From Acetothermia bacterium 64_32 (GTDB taxonomy: Bacteria > Bipolaricaulota > Bipolaricaulia > Bipolaricaulales > Bipolaricaulaceae): DNA of 36,574 nucleotides. The stretch lies in contig LGFI01000020.1 in the NCBI GenBank assembly GCA_001508155.1, positions 1 to 36,574 of the forward strand. Direction: 5' to 3'. Below are positions 16,557-23,486 of this stretch, one piece after another. The position numbers were made by a program, and so were the translations under genes. The notes under the pieces were generated by a model. It had not been told where the DNA came from and did not search any database. It saw only the letters and a program-made list of their open reading frames with translations. The first letter of the stretch is position 1, and the number at the start of each line of letters is the position of its first letter.

Positions 16557-16992
16557 TCCATTCGCCCCACCGGCCCTCCTCCTTGAAACCCAGTTTTCGG
16601 TACCAGGCCCTGGCCTGGACGTTCCCCTCCCCCACCCACAGCGAGGCCACCTCCCGCCCCCGGGCCCGGCCGAGCCGAAACGCTTCCTCCATCAGGGCCC
16701 GGCCGATCCCCCTCCCCCGGAATTCCGGGGCCACCACCACCTCGTGGATCTCCAGCACCTTCCTTTGCCTTGCCCGCCAGTCCGGATCACAGGCCAGGAA
16801 CCCCACCACCCGGCCGGAGACCTCCGCCACCAGGAACCCCTCAGGGGAGTTGTAGTGAAGCCATCTCAGGTAGCCAATCCCCTCTTCCTCGGTGGACTCC
16901 CCATACCGCTCAAGCCCCTGGTAGGCCCGCATGTAAAGCGGCAGGAGCCCCGGGAGCTCCTCGGCCCGCACCCTGCGTACCCGAACCTCCAT
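16522..16992 (-). CDS. GNAT family N-acetyltransferase
   Basis: A 156-residue GNAT protein. The acetyl-CoA pyrophosphate loop is VVVAPEFRGRGIGRALMEEA (Q/R-x-x-G-x-G/A form). It is preceded by the strand GFLVAEVSGRVVGFLA and followed by LWVGEGNVQARAWYRKLGF, the typical RimI-like N-x-x-A-x-x-F/Y-Y-x-x-x-G-F element. Its acceptor is unknown. The start at 16992 has no ribosome site, but a -10-like TACCAT (17005-17000) sits seven bases upstream, pointing to a leaderless transcript. The 3' end overlaps the M20 peptidase gene. Confidence 0.88.
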   Translation of the reverse strand: MEVRVRRVRAEELPGLLPLYMRAYQGLERYGESTEEEGIGYLRWLHYNSPEGFLVAEVSGRVVGFLACDPDWRARQRKVLEIHEVVVAPEFRGRGIGRALMEEAFRLGRARGREVASLWVGEGNVQARAWYRKLGFKEEGRWGEWIRMCRPLAGPR

Positions 16993-16999
16993 GGGCTTT

Positions 17000-17005
17000 A
17001 TGGTA
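17000..17005 (-). promoter_or_regulatory. -10-like box of a probable leaderless GNAT transcript
   Basis: TACCAT on the minus strand, seven bases before the ATG at 16992, and no Shine-Dalgarno between. No clear -35. Confidence 0.3.
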
Positions 17006-17017
17006 AATGGGCCGGCC

Positions 17018-18457
17018 TCACAAGGCGAGCAGGCCCAGCACGATCCCCACGCTGGCCAGGATCAGGCTCAAGAGGGCCCGATCCAGGGTGAGCCCGGGGA
17101 GCCGGGGATGGGCCCTCCTCGCCAAGAGGAAGGCGATCAGCCCCAGGCCCAGACAAAGGCCGCTTTGTCCCCAAAGCTCGGGGTCGAAAAGAAGTGGGTA
17201 TGAGAAAAACCCCCAAAAGGAGAAGGAGGCCAGGGCCAGGAAGAGGGGGATTTCCCCTGTGGGGGAAGGTCCGTTTCCCCGGGGGCGGAGGAGGGGGATG
17301 AGCTTGGAGAAAGAGGCCACGGTCCCGACCCCCAGGGCGAACACCAGCCATTTCCCCCAGGGCGGGAGGTCGGCGCAAAGGAGGCCCTTGGCCACGAACC
17401 CGGCCAGGGGCGGGAGCCCGGCGATGGACCACGTCCCCAAGGCAAGCCCCATGGCCGGCCCCCAGGGGAGGCGCCCCCCAAGCTCCGCAATCTGCCGCGA
17501 GCCGGCCTCTTGGATCGCCTTTCCAGCGGAAAGGAAGAGGAGGGCCTTGAAAAGCCCATGGGCCAGGGCGTAGAGGAGGCCCCCCAGGGGCGCCCCCAGG
17601 CCGAACCCCAGGAGCACGTACCCGAGCTGGGACATGGTGCTAAAGGCAAGGAAGTACTTGAGGTCCTGCTCCCACAGGGCGTAAAGGAGGCCGCCGAACC
17701 CGGTCAGGGCCCCCAGGGCGACGAGCACCGGCCCGGCGGAGAATGCCTCCCCCAGGCGGACGAGGGCCACGATCCCCATCTTCACCACTAGACCGGAAAG
17801 GATAGCGGAGACGGAGTGGGGGGCGCGGCCATGGGCCCGGGGAAGCCACAGCCCCAGGAGGAAAACACCGCCCTTCACCGCCGCCCCGGAAAGGAGCAAC
17901 CCCGCCCCGATGGAGACCACCGGATCCCCTAAGCGCCCGATCTCGCTCAAGGCCAGGGTGCCCAGCCGCCCGTATACAAGGCCTAGCCCAAAGAGGTAAA
18001 GGATCATCCCCACCGTGGTGAGGATTAGGTACTGCAGGCTGGCCCAGATGGAGGCCGAGCGGCCCTCATAGCCCACAAGGAGGAAGGAGAGAAGCGAAGT
18101 CAGCTCCAAGCACACGTAGAGGTTGAACAGGTCTCGGGAGATGACCAGGGCCAGGGTGGTCCCAACAAGCAGGGTCAAAAGCGGGTGAAAGGCCCCCTTG
18201 CGCCGGCGCTCCTCCCACAAGATCGCCGCGTGTAGGACCAGGGCTAGGCACCAAAACCCAAGGGCCACCGTATCCCCGATCAGGCGGATCCCCCACGGCC
18301 CCGGGCCCAGGGCCGACTCGGAAAAGCCGGGGGCCCAGATGATCAACGCCCCCGCCCCCACCGCCCAGGCAAGGGCCCCCGTAAGCCAGCCCCGCCCCAG
18401 AAAGCCCAGCACCCCCAGGGCGAGGTACCCCGCCACCCCGAAAAGGGCCGCGCTCAT
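17018..18457 (-). CDS. mrpD: Mrp/Mbh-type antiporter subunit D (proton-conducting NuoM/NuoN-like)
   Basis: A 479-residue polytopic membrane protein with about 13-14 helices of the proton-translocating ND2/4/5 family. Key elements: glutamate in LYVCLELTSLLSFLLVGYE, lysine in GAAVKGGVFLLGLWLP, HGRAPHSVSAILSGLVVKMG, and QDLKYFLAFSTMSQLGYVLLG. It corresponds to MrpD/MbhH and is the only large antiporter-like subunit in the operon; no second one of MrpA type is present. The start ATG overlaps the mrpC stop (ATGA). It is the last gene of the Mrp operon; no hydrogenase subunits follow. Confidence 0.93.
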   Translation of the reverse strand: MSAALFGVAGYLALGVLGFLGRGWLTGALAWAVGAGALIIWAPGFSESALGPGPWGIRLIGDTVALGFWCLALVLHAAILWEERRRKGAFHPLLTLLVGTTLALVISRDLFNLYVCLELTSLLSFLLVGYEGRSASIWASLQYLILTTVGMILYLFGLGLVYGRLGTLALSEIGRLGDPVVSIGAGLLLSGAAVKGGVFLLGLWLPRAHGRAPHSVSAILSGLVVKMGIVALVRLGEAFSAGPVLVALGALTGFGGLLYALWEQDLKYFLAFSTMSQLGYVLLGFGLGAPLGGLLYALAHGLFKALLFLSAGKAIQEAGSRQIAELGGRLPWGPAMGLALGTWSIAGLPPLAGFVAKGLLCADLPPWGKWLVFALGVGTVASFSKLIPLLRPRGNGPSPTGEIPLFLALASFSFWGFFSYPLLFDPELWGQSGLCLGLGLIAFLLARRAHPRLPGLTLDRALLSLILASVGIVLGLLAL

Positions 18458-18795
18458 TCCTCCTCTTTCTCCAGGCGCCTCACATCCTGGCTATGGCGGT
18501 GCTCGGTCAGGAAGATCACGTAAACCAGGGCCAGGGCCAAGGTGGCGAAGTGGATCACTATCGCGGTGAGGACCAGCGCCTGGGGAAGGGGATCGGCCGC
18601 GGGTGGCGGCTCCAGCCCCAGGATGGGCACGCCGGGCCCGGCCCGCCGGGCCATCGCCACCAGGAACAGGCTCGCCCCCCCGGAGGCCACGTTCAGCGCA
18701 AGCAGCTTGAAGATCAGCTCCCGGCGCACGATCAGGGTGAAAAGCCCAAGCCCGGCAAGGAGGACCGCAAGCACCATCCCGGTTTGAGCCTGCAC
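18454..18795 (-). CDS. mrpC: Mrp/Mbh-type antiporter subunit C (NuoK-like)
   Basis: A 113-residue membrane protein with three helices. The MrpC/MbhG signature DPLPQALVLTAIVIHFATLA is near the C-terminal third, and the second helix KLLALNVASGGASLFLV precedes it. Start GTG 18795 directly abuts the mrpB TAA; its stop overlaps the mrpD ATG. It forms part of the proton/sodium path with MrpD. Confidence 0.93.
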   Translation of the reverse strand: MQAQTGMVLAVLLAGLGLFTLIVRRELIFKLLALNVASGGASLFLVAMARRAGPGVPILGLEPPPAADPLPQALVLTAIVIHFATLALALVYVIFLTEHRHSQDVRRLEKEEE

Positions 18796-19434
18796 TTACA
18801 GCTCCCCTCGGTGGGCGACGAACCGGTGCAGCACCACCCATGCCCCGATGGCCACCTCCAGGCCGACCAGGAGGTTTGCCGCCACAAACCAGGAGGGAGA
18901 TTTCGTCCCGGCCCAGGCGATGGCCGTGCCCGTGCAGAGCAAGAGCGCCACCGCGGCGTACTCCAGCCTTTCCAAGGCCCCCTCGTGGACCCTCTGGGCC
19001 AGGCTTTCTGTGCCCTGGGCCAGGGCCAAGAGGAGGAGCCCCGAGCCCAGGATGGCCCCGGCCGGAAACCCCCCACCCGGCCCCAGGTGCCCGCTCGCCG
19101 CAAGGTACAGGGCGAACACCGCGATGGGCCCCCAGAGGAGCCGGGCCGCTTGGGAAAGGAGGTGCGACTCGGGGACCGGAGGAGCCCCTTGGGCCCTCCC
19201 CAGCGGCCGCAGGGCAATCCTCACCCCCACCATGGCCATGGCGAACACCAGCACCTCAAACAGGGTGTCCCACAGCCTCGCCCCCAGCACCACCGCCGCC
19301 ACCGCGTTCCTGACCCCGTACATCCCGGCCATCGTCTCCAGTTCGGGGGCTTGTAAGCTTGGTGAAAGGTTGAGGGAGGAAAAGAGGAGCAGCCCCACAA
19401 GGCTCAGGGTTGCGGCCCCGGCAAGCCACCTCAT
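18796..19434 (-). CDS. mrpB: Mrp/Mbh-type subunit: MbhE-like segment fused to MnhB domain
   Basis: A 212-residue membrane protein. The N-terminal part contains the MbhE/MrpA-C-terminal signature YGVRNAVAAVVLGARLWDTL followed by a helix with FEVLVFAMAMVGVRIAL. The C-terminal MnhB domain contains LAASGHLGPGGGFPAGAILG, corresponding to the family G-H-x-x-P-G-G-G-F motif, and helices to the end. In Mbh operons these are separate genes mbhE and mbhF. The ATG overlaps the stop of the upstream fusion gene (ATGA). Confidence 0.9.
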   Translation of the reverse strand: MRWLAGAATLSLVGLLLFSSLNLSPSLQAPELETMAGMYGVRNAVAAVVLGARLWDTLFEVLVFAMAMVGVRIALRPLGRAQGAPPVPESHLLSQAARLLWGPIAVFALYLAASGHLGPGGGFPAGAILGSGLLLLALAQGTESLAQRVHEGALERLEYAAVALLLCTGTAIAWAGTKSPSWFVAANLLVGLEVAIGAWVVLHRFVAHRGEL

Positions 19435-20243
19435 GCCAGGTACCTCCGGATGAGCTCGGCCAGCTCCCCGCTTTTTTCCATCTCCCCCAACACCTCCTCC
19501 AGGGCGTGGGCGAGCTCCTCCTCCCCGGGAGCCACCACCAGGTGGAAGGATAGGTCCTCTTGTACCGGGGTCACCTCCGCCCCGCTGAGCCGGCCGGCAA
19601 GGTGCCAGTTCCGCAGGCGCAGGAGGTCAACGATCGCCCCCCCTATCCTGCCCTGGGCCAGCGCCTGGAGGAGCTCCTCGGGCCCGGGGAAGAGCTGCCC
19701 CCCCGCGGGCAGGTGATCCTCCCCTCGATCGCCCCGGATCGCCCCCACCCTCCCGGGGCCCGCCTTCACCAAAACCAGGCGCGTGGGCACCAAGGGGCGG
19801 GTTGGTAGCCCCTCGTCGGGCCGCGGGATCACCCCCCCGGCGGCCAGTTGTGCCTCCCCACTCCTGAGCAAGGGCGCGATCTCGGCACGGGATGTCCAGA
19901 TGAGCTCCAGGTCCCGATGCAGGTGGCGGCCAAGGCGGGTGAGTATCTCCCATTCCAGCCCCTGTATCCTCTCGCCTTGCTGATAAAGGAGCGGGTAGGC
20001 CGGGGTGGCCACCACCACCAGCTTCCCGGTGCGTCGGATGGCGAGCAGGTACACGAAGGTGACCAGGCCGAACCCGATGGCCGCCTCGGTGAGGGCCACA
20101 TCCGGGGCGGAAAGCAGGAAGAACACCCCGGCCAGCGCCAGGGAGTGCGCTCCCACCCCCACCACCCCCCACAGGAGCCTCCTTCTGGTGAGGGCGAAGG
20201 CGGCCAGGGCCAAGGTTAGACAGGAGGCCAGGATCAGGGGCAC
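19431..20243 (-). CDS. DUF4040/MbhD membrane segment fused to a type-3 solute-binding-protein-like domain
   Basis: A 270-residue protein. Residues 1-70 form three helices of the MbhD/DUF4040 module, with the signature FFLLSAPDVALTEAAIG. Residues 74-270 look like SBP_bac_3: KLVVVATPAYPLLY, then IQGLEWEILTRLGRHL, IAPLLRSGEAQLAAGGVI and the terminal MEKSGELAELIRRYLA. Start GTG 20243 overlaps the mrpG end and follows AAGGGAGGGGGAAG; the upstream open frame is not conserved. It takes the position of mbhD. Basic residues after TM1 (TRRR) and TM3 (IRRTGK) predict the binding domain on the cytoplasmic side, unless topology is inverted. Such a fusion is unusual for an antiporter subunit; it may be a sensor or regulatory domain. 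Confidence 0.8.
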   Translation of the reverse strand: MPLILASCLTLALAAFALTRRRLLWGVVGVGAHSLALAGVFFLLSAPDVALTEAAIGFGLVTFVYLLAIRRTGKLVVVATPAYPLLYQQGERIQGLEWEILTRLGRHLHRDLELIWTSRAEIAPLLRSGEAQLAAGGVIPRPDEGLPTRPLVPTRLVLVKAGPGRVGAIRGDRGEDHLPAGGQLFPGPEELLQALAQGRIGGAIVDLLRLRNWHLAGRLSGAEVTPVQEDLSFHLVVAPGEEELAHALEEVLGEMEKSGELAELIRRYLA

Positions 20244-20527
20244 CTTCCCCCTCCCTTCGGCCGCAGCCCCCGCACGAAGGCCGCCTTGGCCACCGCATGG
20301 GTGGCGACCGGCCCGGTGAAAAGGAGGAACAAAAGCAACAGCACCCCTACCCAACCGGTCGTGCTCCAGTCCCGAACGAAGAGGCCGATGAGGAACAGGG
20401 CTGCCCCCCCGATGTCCCCCACCCCGGCCCCCTGCAGCCGCTCGTAGGGGCCCTGCAGCCTGAGGAAGGCCACCCCTCCCAGGAGGAGGAGAAGAAGCCC
20501 GCCTGCAAGCAGTGCCAGGGAGGTCAC
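20234..20527 (-). CDS. mrpG: Mrp/Mbh-type antiporter subunit G
   Basis: A 97-residue membrane protein with three helices. The MrpG/MnhG pattern is seen in the first-helix exit FLRLQGPYERLQGAGVGD and the terminal TGPVATHAVAKAAF. Start GTG 20527 overlaps the mrpF stop (GTGA). Its last codons overlap the next gene's GTG start, so translation is coupled. Confidence 0.9.
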   Translation of the reverse strand: MTSLALLAGGLLLLLLGGVAFLRLQGPYERLQGAGVGDIGGAALFLIGLFVRDWSTTGWVGVLLLLFLLFTGPVATHAVAKAAFVRGLRPKGGGRCP

Positions 20528-20781
20528 CTTTCCCCCCGTTCCCCGAACCTGGCCAGGAGCACGGTGCCCAAGAAACCCAGGGCGGCGTAGGCCAGGGCCA
20601 CATCCAGGAGGAGCCCCCGCCCGGTGAAGCTGGCCTCACAGGCCAGGACCAGGGCCACGCGCACGTTCAAGGAGCTGGTGGCGGCCAGGCGGTCCCACAG
20701 GGTGGGGCCCTTCCAGAGCCTGAACAAGGGGAGGGCCGCGGTGACGAGCACCCCCACCTCCAGCCACCCCTTCAGCCCCAT
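20524..20781 (-). CDS. mrpF: Mrp/Mbh-type antiporter subunit F
   Basis: An 85-residue membrane protein with three helices. The MrpF signature RLWKGPTLWDRLAATSSLNV (family form R-x-x-x-G-P-T-x-x-D-R) is present, and the last helix ends FLGTVLLARF. ATG 20781 lies inside the mrpE end (10-base overlap). It is a small structural subunit of the antiporter. Confidence 0.9.
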   Translation of the reverse strand: MGLKGWLEVGVLVTAALPLFRLWKGPTLWDRLAATSSLNVRVALVLACEASFTGRGLLLDVALAYAALGFLGTVLLARFGERGER

Positions 20782-21251
20782 AGCTTAAGCAGCACCTCCT
20801 CCAAGGCCACCAGCCCGGGGATGGTGCCCCCCTCGGGGCGGCGGAGGCAGTGCACGTAAAGGAGCTCTCCCTCCATAAGGAGGGCGATGGTCCCCGGGGT
20901 GATGGTTATCGCCCACAGGAGGAAAAGCCTCCCCATCCCCGAGCGCAGGCGGACCGGCACGGCCACGATCCCCGGGGCCTCCCTCCCCCGGAGGACGACG
21001 AGCCCGGTGGAAAGGACGGCCAGCCCTACCCGCAGGGCCACCATCGCCAGGAAGGCGGCCCACAGGTCCAGCCGGTACCACACCCGAAAGGGGAGGTCAA
21101 GCGAAAGCCTGCCCAAACCTGCCAAAAGGGCAAACCCCAGCGGGAACAGGGCCCCGCTTGCCAACACCGGCCAGGACAGCTCCCGCCAAAGCACAAGCCA
21201 CAGGGCCATAAGGAGGCCCCCTGCCCCCACCGCCCCGTGCATCCGTGCCAT
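20772..21251 (-). CDS. mrpE: Mrp/Mbh-type antiporter subunit E
   Basis: A 159-residue protein with N-terminal membrane helices and the MrpE signature LLWAITITPGTIALLMEG followed by ELLYVHCL. It opens the operon mrpE-F-G-(DUF4040-SBP)-B-C-D, the same order as mbhA to mbhH. There is no ribosome site before ATG 21251; TATACT six bases upstream suggests a leaderless message. Confidence 0.92.
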   Translation of the reverse strand: MARMHGAVGAGGLLMALWLVLWRELSWPVLASGALFPLGFALLAGLGRLSLDLPFRVWYRLDLWAAFLAMVALRVGLAVLSTGLVVLRGREAPGIVAVPVRLRSGMGRLFLLWAITITPGTIALLMEGELLYVHCLRRPEGGTIPGLVALEEVLLKLWG

Positions 21252-21257
21252 GACTTG

Positions 21258-21263
21258 AGTATA
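21258..21263 (-). promoter_or_regulatory. -10 box of the Mrp operon (probable leaderless start)
   Basis: TATACT on the minus strand, six bases before the mrpE ATG, which would make the first transcribed base the start codon. No good -35 hexamer is visible. Confidence 0.45.
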
Positions 21264-21273
21264 GCAGAAGGCC

Positions 21274-21303
21274 TTGACTAACCTAGGGATCAGGTGGTAG
21301 TGT
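21274..21303 (+). promoter_or_regulatory. Promoter of the DUF4282 gene
   Basis: TTGACT (21274-21279), 18-base spacer, TAGTGT (21298-21303), 40 bases before the GTG start. Confidence 0.45.
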
Positions 21304-21343
21304 GCCTTGGGTGCGAAGTCTTCGGACGGGAAAGGAGGTTGCG

Positions 21344-21589
21344 GTGAAGAACTGGTGGAAGGACTTCATCGCCTTTCGCAGGTTTGTGACCCCGGAGATC
21401 ATGCCGGTGGTGTTCTGGGTGGGGGTAGCGATCGCCGTGATCATGGGCATCATCACCATAGTGGAGGGTGCCCGGTCGGCCTTTGGAGGGGCCAGGCTGG
21501 TCACCCTGGGGATCGTGACGCTCTTCTGCGGTCCGGTGTTCGTGCGCATCTTGTGTGAGCTTGTGCTGACGTTCTTCAAGCGCCAGTAG
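21344..21589 (+). CDS. DUF4282 small membrane protein
   Basis: An 81-residue protein with two membrane helices. The N-terminal amphipathic FIAFRRFVTPEIMPVVFW, the helix GVAIAVIMGIITIVEG and the terminal GPVFVRILCELVLTFFK match the DUF4282 pattern (R-F-x-T-P, then R-I-x-x-E-x-x-x-x-x-F). GTG 21344 is chosen because AAAGGAGG precedes it by five bases; the open frame begins 14 codons earlier. Function unknown. A terminator directly follows, so it is monocistronic. Confidence 0.8.
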   Translation: MKNWWKDFIAFRRFVTPEIMPVVFWVGVAIAVIMGIITIVEGARSAFGGARLVTLGIVTLFCGPVFVRILCELVLTFFKRQ

Positions 21590-21591
21590 GG

Positions 21592-21614
21592 GCCCCTTGC
21601 CCGAGGGGCTTTCT
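21592..21614 (+). terminator. Terminator after the DUF4282 gene
   Basis: Hairpin GCCCCT-TGCCCG-AGGGGC (21592-21609) followed by TTTCT, three bases after the stop codon. Confidence 0.6.
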
Positions 21615-21626
21615 CCCTGCGCGAGC

Positions 21627-21654
21627 TTGATTGCCCCTTCTTACACCTTAAAAT
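21627..21654 (+). promoter_or_regulatory. Promoter of the riboswitch transcript
   Basis: TTGATT (21627-21632), 16-base spacer, TAAAAT (21649-21654). The predicted start near 21661 is at the 5' edge of the GEMM element. Confidence 0.65.
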
Positions 21655-21660
21655 AGGGGC

Positions 21661-21746
21661 GGCGGGGGGTCGAAAGGGCAAACCCGGGGCGACCCGGGGG
21701 CGCAAAGCCGACGGGCCTCGATGAGAGGTGGCCGGGCTGCCGAAAC
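21661..21746 (+). ncRNA. Cyclic-di-GMP-I (GEMM) riboswitch aptamer
   Basis: The conserved core is present in order. GAAAGGGCAAACC (from 21672) is followed by a hairpin CCCGGG-GCGA-CCCGGG (21683-21698) with a GNRA tetraloop. GGCGCAAAGCC (21699-21709) comes next, then GACGGGCC opening the second hairpin (21710-21717), and the closing GGCCGGGCTGCCGAAA (21730-21745), the usual tetraloop-receptor side of GEMM. It is directly followed by an intrinsic terminator and then a gene for a secreted protein. GEMM-I binds cyclic di-GMP; a few relatives prefer cGAMP, and I cannot exclude that from sequence alone. Confidence 0.88.
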
Positions 21747-21747
21747 G

Positions 21748-21785
21748 CCCTCAATGTTAAACACTTGCATTGGGGGTGTTTTTGT
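21748..21785 (+). terminator. Riboswitch-controlled intrinsic terminator overlapping the ribosome site
   Basis: Stem CCCTCAATG (21748-21756) / CATTGGGGG (21768-21776) with an 11-base loop and a T-rich tail TGTTTTTGT that ends at the start codon (21786). The 3' arm also holds the only G-rich candidate ribosome site, so the hairpin may block both elongation and initiation. The preceding CGCCC (21746-21750) can pair with the G-rich 5' end of the aptamer and shares three bases with the stem, giving a simple mutually exclusive switch. Confidence 0.75.
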
Positions 21786-22286
21786 ATGAGGAGGTTCTTG
21801 CCTTTACTTCTCGGGGTGCTGGTTTTTGGGCCTGCAGGGATTGCCGCTGAGGCTCAGCAGTCCGCCGAGGTCTTCTGGAGCATCGAGGGCTGTTGGATCA
21901 CCCTAGAGGTCCACGACGACGTGGATCTGGGAACCGTCTCCGGGCCTTGGGAGCCAGGCGAGTACATCGAGGATACCGATGGGAACAGGATCGAGATCGT
22001 CACCAACTGTGAGGATTGGGTGCTGGAGGTGTCTCGCGATTGGGCCCCGCCCTCTGGGTACTCCGGTGACGGGCTTGAGGACTTTTACATCTGGTTCGTC
22101 GACCACGGCGGCGATGACCACTCGATAGCCAATGGATGGGATGATCCCAACAACGGGGAAGGCGACATCGCAAAGGGCTTGCCTGGAACCCACTGGTTCG
22201 ACATGGGCTACCGGTACGTGCTCGACTACGACGATATCCCTGGAACTTACACGGTGACCCTCACCTATACCGTAACGGCCCCGTAA
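21786..22286 (+). CDS. Secreted acidic protein under a cyclic-di-GMP riboswitch
   Basis: A 166-residue protein with a clear signal peptide (MRRFLPLLLGVLVFG, then AAEAQQ near residue 25). The mature part is strongly acidic and rich in W, Y, D and G, with strands such as VFWSIEGCWITLEVHDDVDL and a C-terminal TYTVTLTYTVTAP typical of beta-sandwich surface or pilin-like proteins. Two cysteines (IEGCW, VTNCEDW) could form a disulfide. I do not recognise a family. ATG 21786 is preferred over TTG 21765, which would add residues before the signal peptide and lies inside the terminator. The riboswitch suggests a role in attachment or matrix formation. Confidence 0.75.
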   Translation: MRRFLPLLLGVLVFGPAGIAAEAQQSAEVFWSIEGCWITLEVHDDVDLGTVSGPWEPGEYIEDTDGNRIEIVTNCEDWVLEVSRDWAPPSGYSGDGLEDFYIWFVDHGGDDHSIANGWDDPNNGEGDIAKGLPGTHWFDMGYRYVLDYDDIPGTYTVTLTYTVTAP

Positions 22287-22293
22287 GCCATAA

Positions 22294-22343
22294 GGGAGGC
22301 GTTCCCGCCGAGGGCCTCCGACGGGGCGCCTCCCGCCAGTTTT
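22294..22343 (+). terminator. Terminator after the secreted-protein gene
   Basis: Arms GGGAGGCG (22294-22301) and CGCCTCCC (22327-22334), with a smaller inner hairpin, followed by GCCAGTTTTCT. It lies between convergent genes and may also serve the CoA-transferase gene on the other strand. Confidence 0.6.
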
Positions 22344-22353
22344 CTCTACTAGG

Positions 22354-23484
22354 CTACCGGTCTTTCAGGCGTTCCCAGATTTCTTGGGTGTGTTCGCCCA
22401 ACCTGGGAGGGGGGAGGGTGGAAGGGGGATCGGCTTGGGGGAGGGGGCAGCGCACGGTGGTGTAGCGGCCGGCGGTGGGGTGCTCTACCTCTAGGAGAAG
22501 CTTGCCTGTCAGGCCCGGGTCGCCGAACAGCTCCGAAAACGAGTTGACCGGCCCGGCCGGAACCCCGGCCGCAAGGAGCCTTTCCACCCATTCCCTCCGC
22601 CCCTTACCCCGGAACACCTCCTCCAGGAGCCCGACGAGCTCCTCCCGGTGGACCACCCGGGCGGGGTTGGTGGAGAAGCGGGGGTCGCCTGCCAGCTCCG
22701 GCCTCCCCAGGGCCCGGCACAGGGCTTGGAACTGGTGGTCGGTCCCCACCGCCACCATGAGGAGGCCGTCCCGGGCCGGGAACGCCTGGTAGGGGACGAT
22801 GTGGGGATGGGCGGTCCCCAGGCGCCGCGGCTCCTCCCCGGTGATGAGGAAGGCCTGGCCCACGTTCACCAGGGCGGCCACCGCACACTCGGCCAAGCTC
22901 AGCCTTATCTCCTGCCCCTGCCCTGACCTCTCCCGCGAAAGCAGGGCGGCCAGCGTCCCAGAAAGCGCTGCCCAGGCACACAAAACGTCCACGATGGCCA
23001 CCCCCACCTTGGCTGGCCGAGCCCCCTCCCCGGTGATGGCCATGAGCCCGCCCATGGCCTGGATCAGGGCGTCAAAGCCCGGCCGGTCCTGGTACGGTCC
23101 CGGAGGGAAGCCGGAGATGGCCAGGTAGACGATCCGCGGGTTCAGCTTGCGCACCTCCTCATACGAGATGCCCAGGCGTTTTTCCGCATGGGGGAGGAAG
23201 TTGTGTACCAAAACGTCGCTCTTTGCGATGAGGAGGCGGAGGGCTTCCCGGCCCTCGGGACGGCCCAGGTCAAGGGCCACCCCGAACTTGCCGCGGTTTA
23301 CGGCCAGGAAGTAGGCGGACTGGTCGCCAAGGAAGGGGGGGCCCCAGCGGCGGGTCTCGTCCCCCACCCCGGGCCGCTCCACCTTGATTACCTCTGCCCC
23401 CAGGTCGGCCATCCACATGCTGGCAAGTGGCCCGGCCAGTATCCTAGAAAGGTCCAGGACCCGGATCCCGGAGAGGGGCTTCAT
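22354..23484 (-). CDS. Class III CoA-transferase (CaiB/BaiF family)
   Basis: A 376-residue enzyme of the interlocked-dimer family III CoA-transferases, which move CoA between carboxylic acids through an aspartyl-CoA thioester. N-terminal LSGIRVLDLSRILAGPLASM, the ADLGAEVIKVERPG strand and NRGKFGVALDL are typical. The catalytic aspartate should be the D of RPGFDALIQAMGGLM. The C-terminal LGEHTQEIWERL is also characteristic. Length matches the family. It begins two bases after the endoQ stop, so it is cotranscribed with endoQ with no obvious shared function. The acyl donor and acceptor cannot be deduced. Confidence 0.93.
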   Translation of the reverse strand: MKPLSGIRVLDLSRILAGPLASMWMADLGAEVIKVERPGVGDETRRWGPPFLGDQSAYFLAVNRGKFGVALDLGRPEGREALRLLIAKSDVLVHNFLPHAEKRLGISYEEVRKLNPRIVYLAISGFPPGPYQDRPGFDALIQAMGGLMAITGEGARPAKVGVAIVDVLCAWAALSGTLAALLSRERSGQGQEIRLSLAECAVAALVNVGQAFLITGEEPRRLGTAHPHIVPYQAFPARDGLLMVAVGTDHQFQALCRALGRPELAGDPRFSTNPARVVHREELVGLLEEVFRGKGRREWVERLLAAGVPAGPVNSFSELFGDPGLTGKLLLEVEHPTAGRYTTVRCPLPQADPPSTLPPPRLGEHTQEIWERLKDR

Positions 23485-23486
23485 CT

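Noticed and set aside
20244-20639. Upstream extension of the DUF4040-SBP frame across mrpG and mrpF
   Set aside because: It is out of frame with mrpG and mrpF, which are clearly real. GTG 20243 has a ribosome site and begins the first helix.
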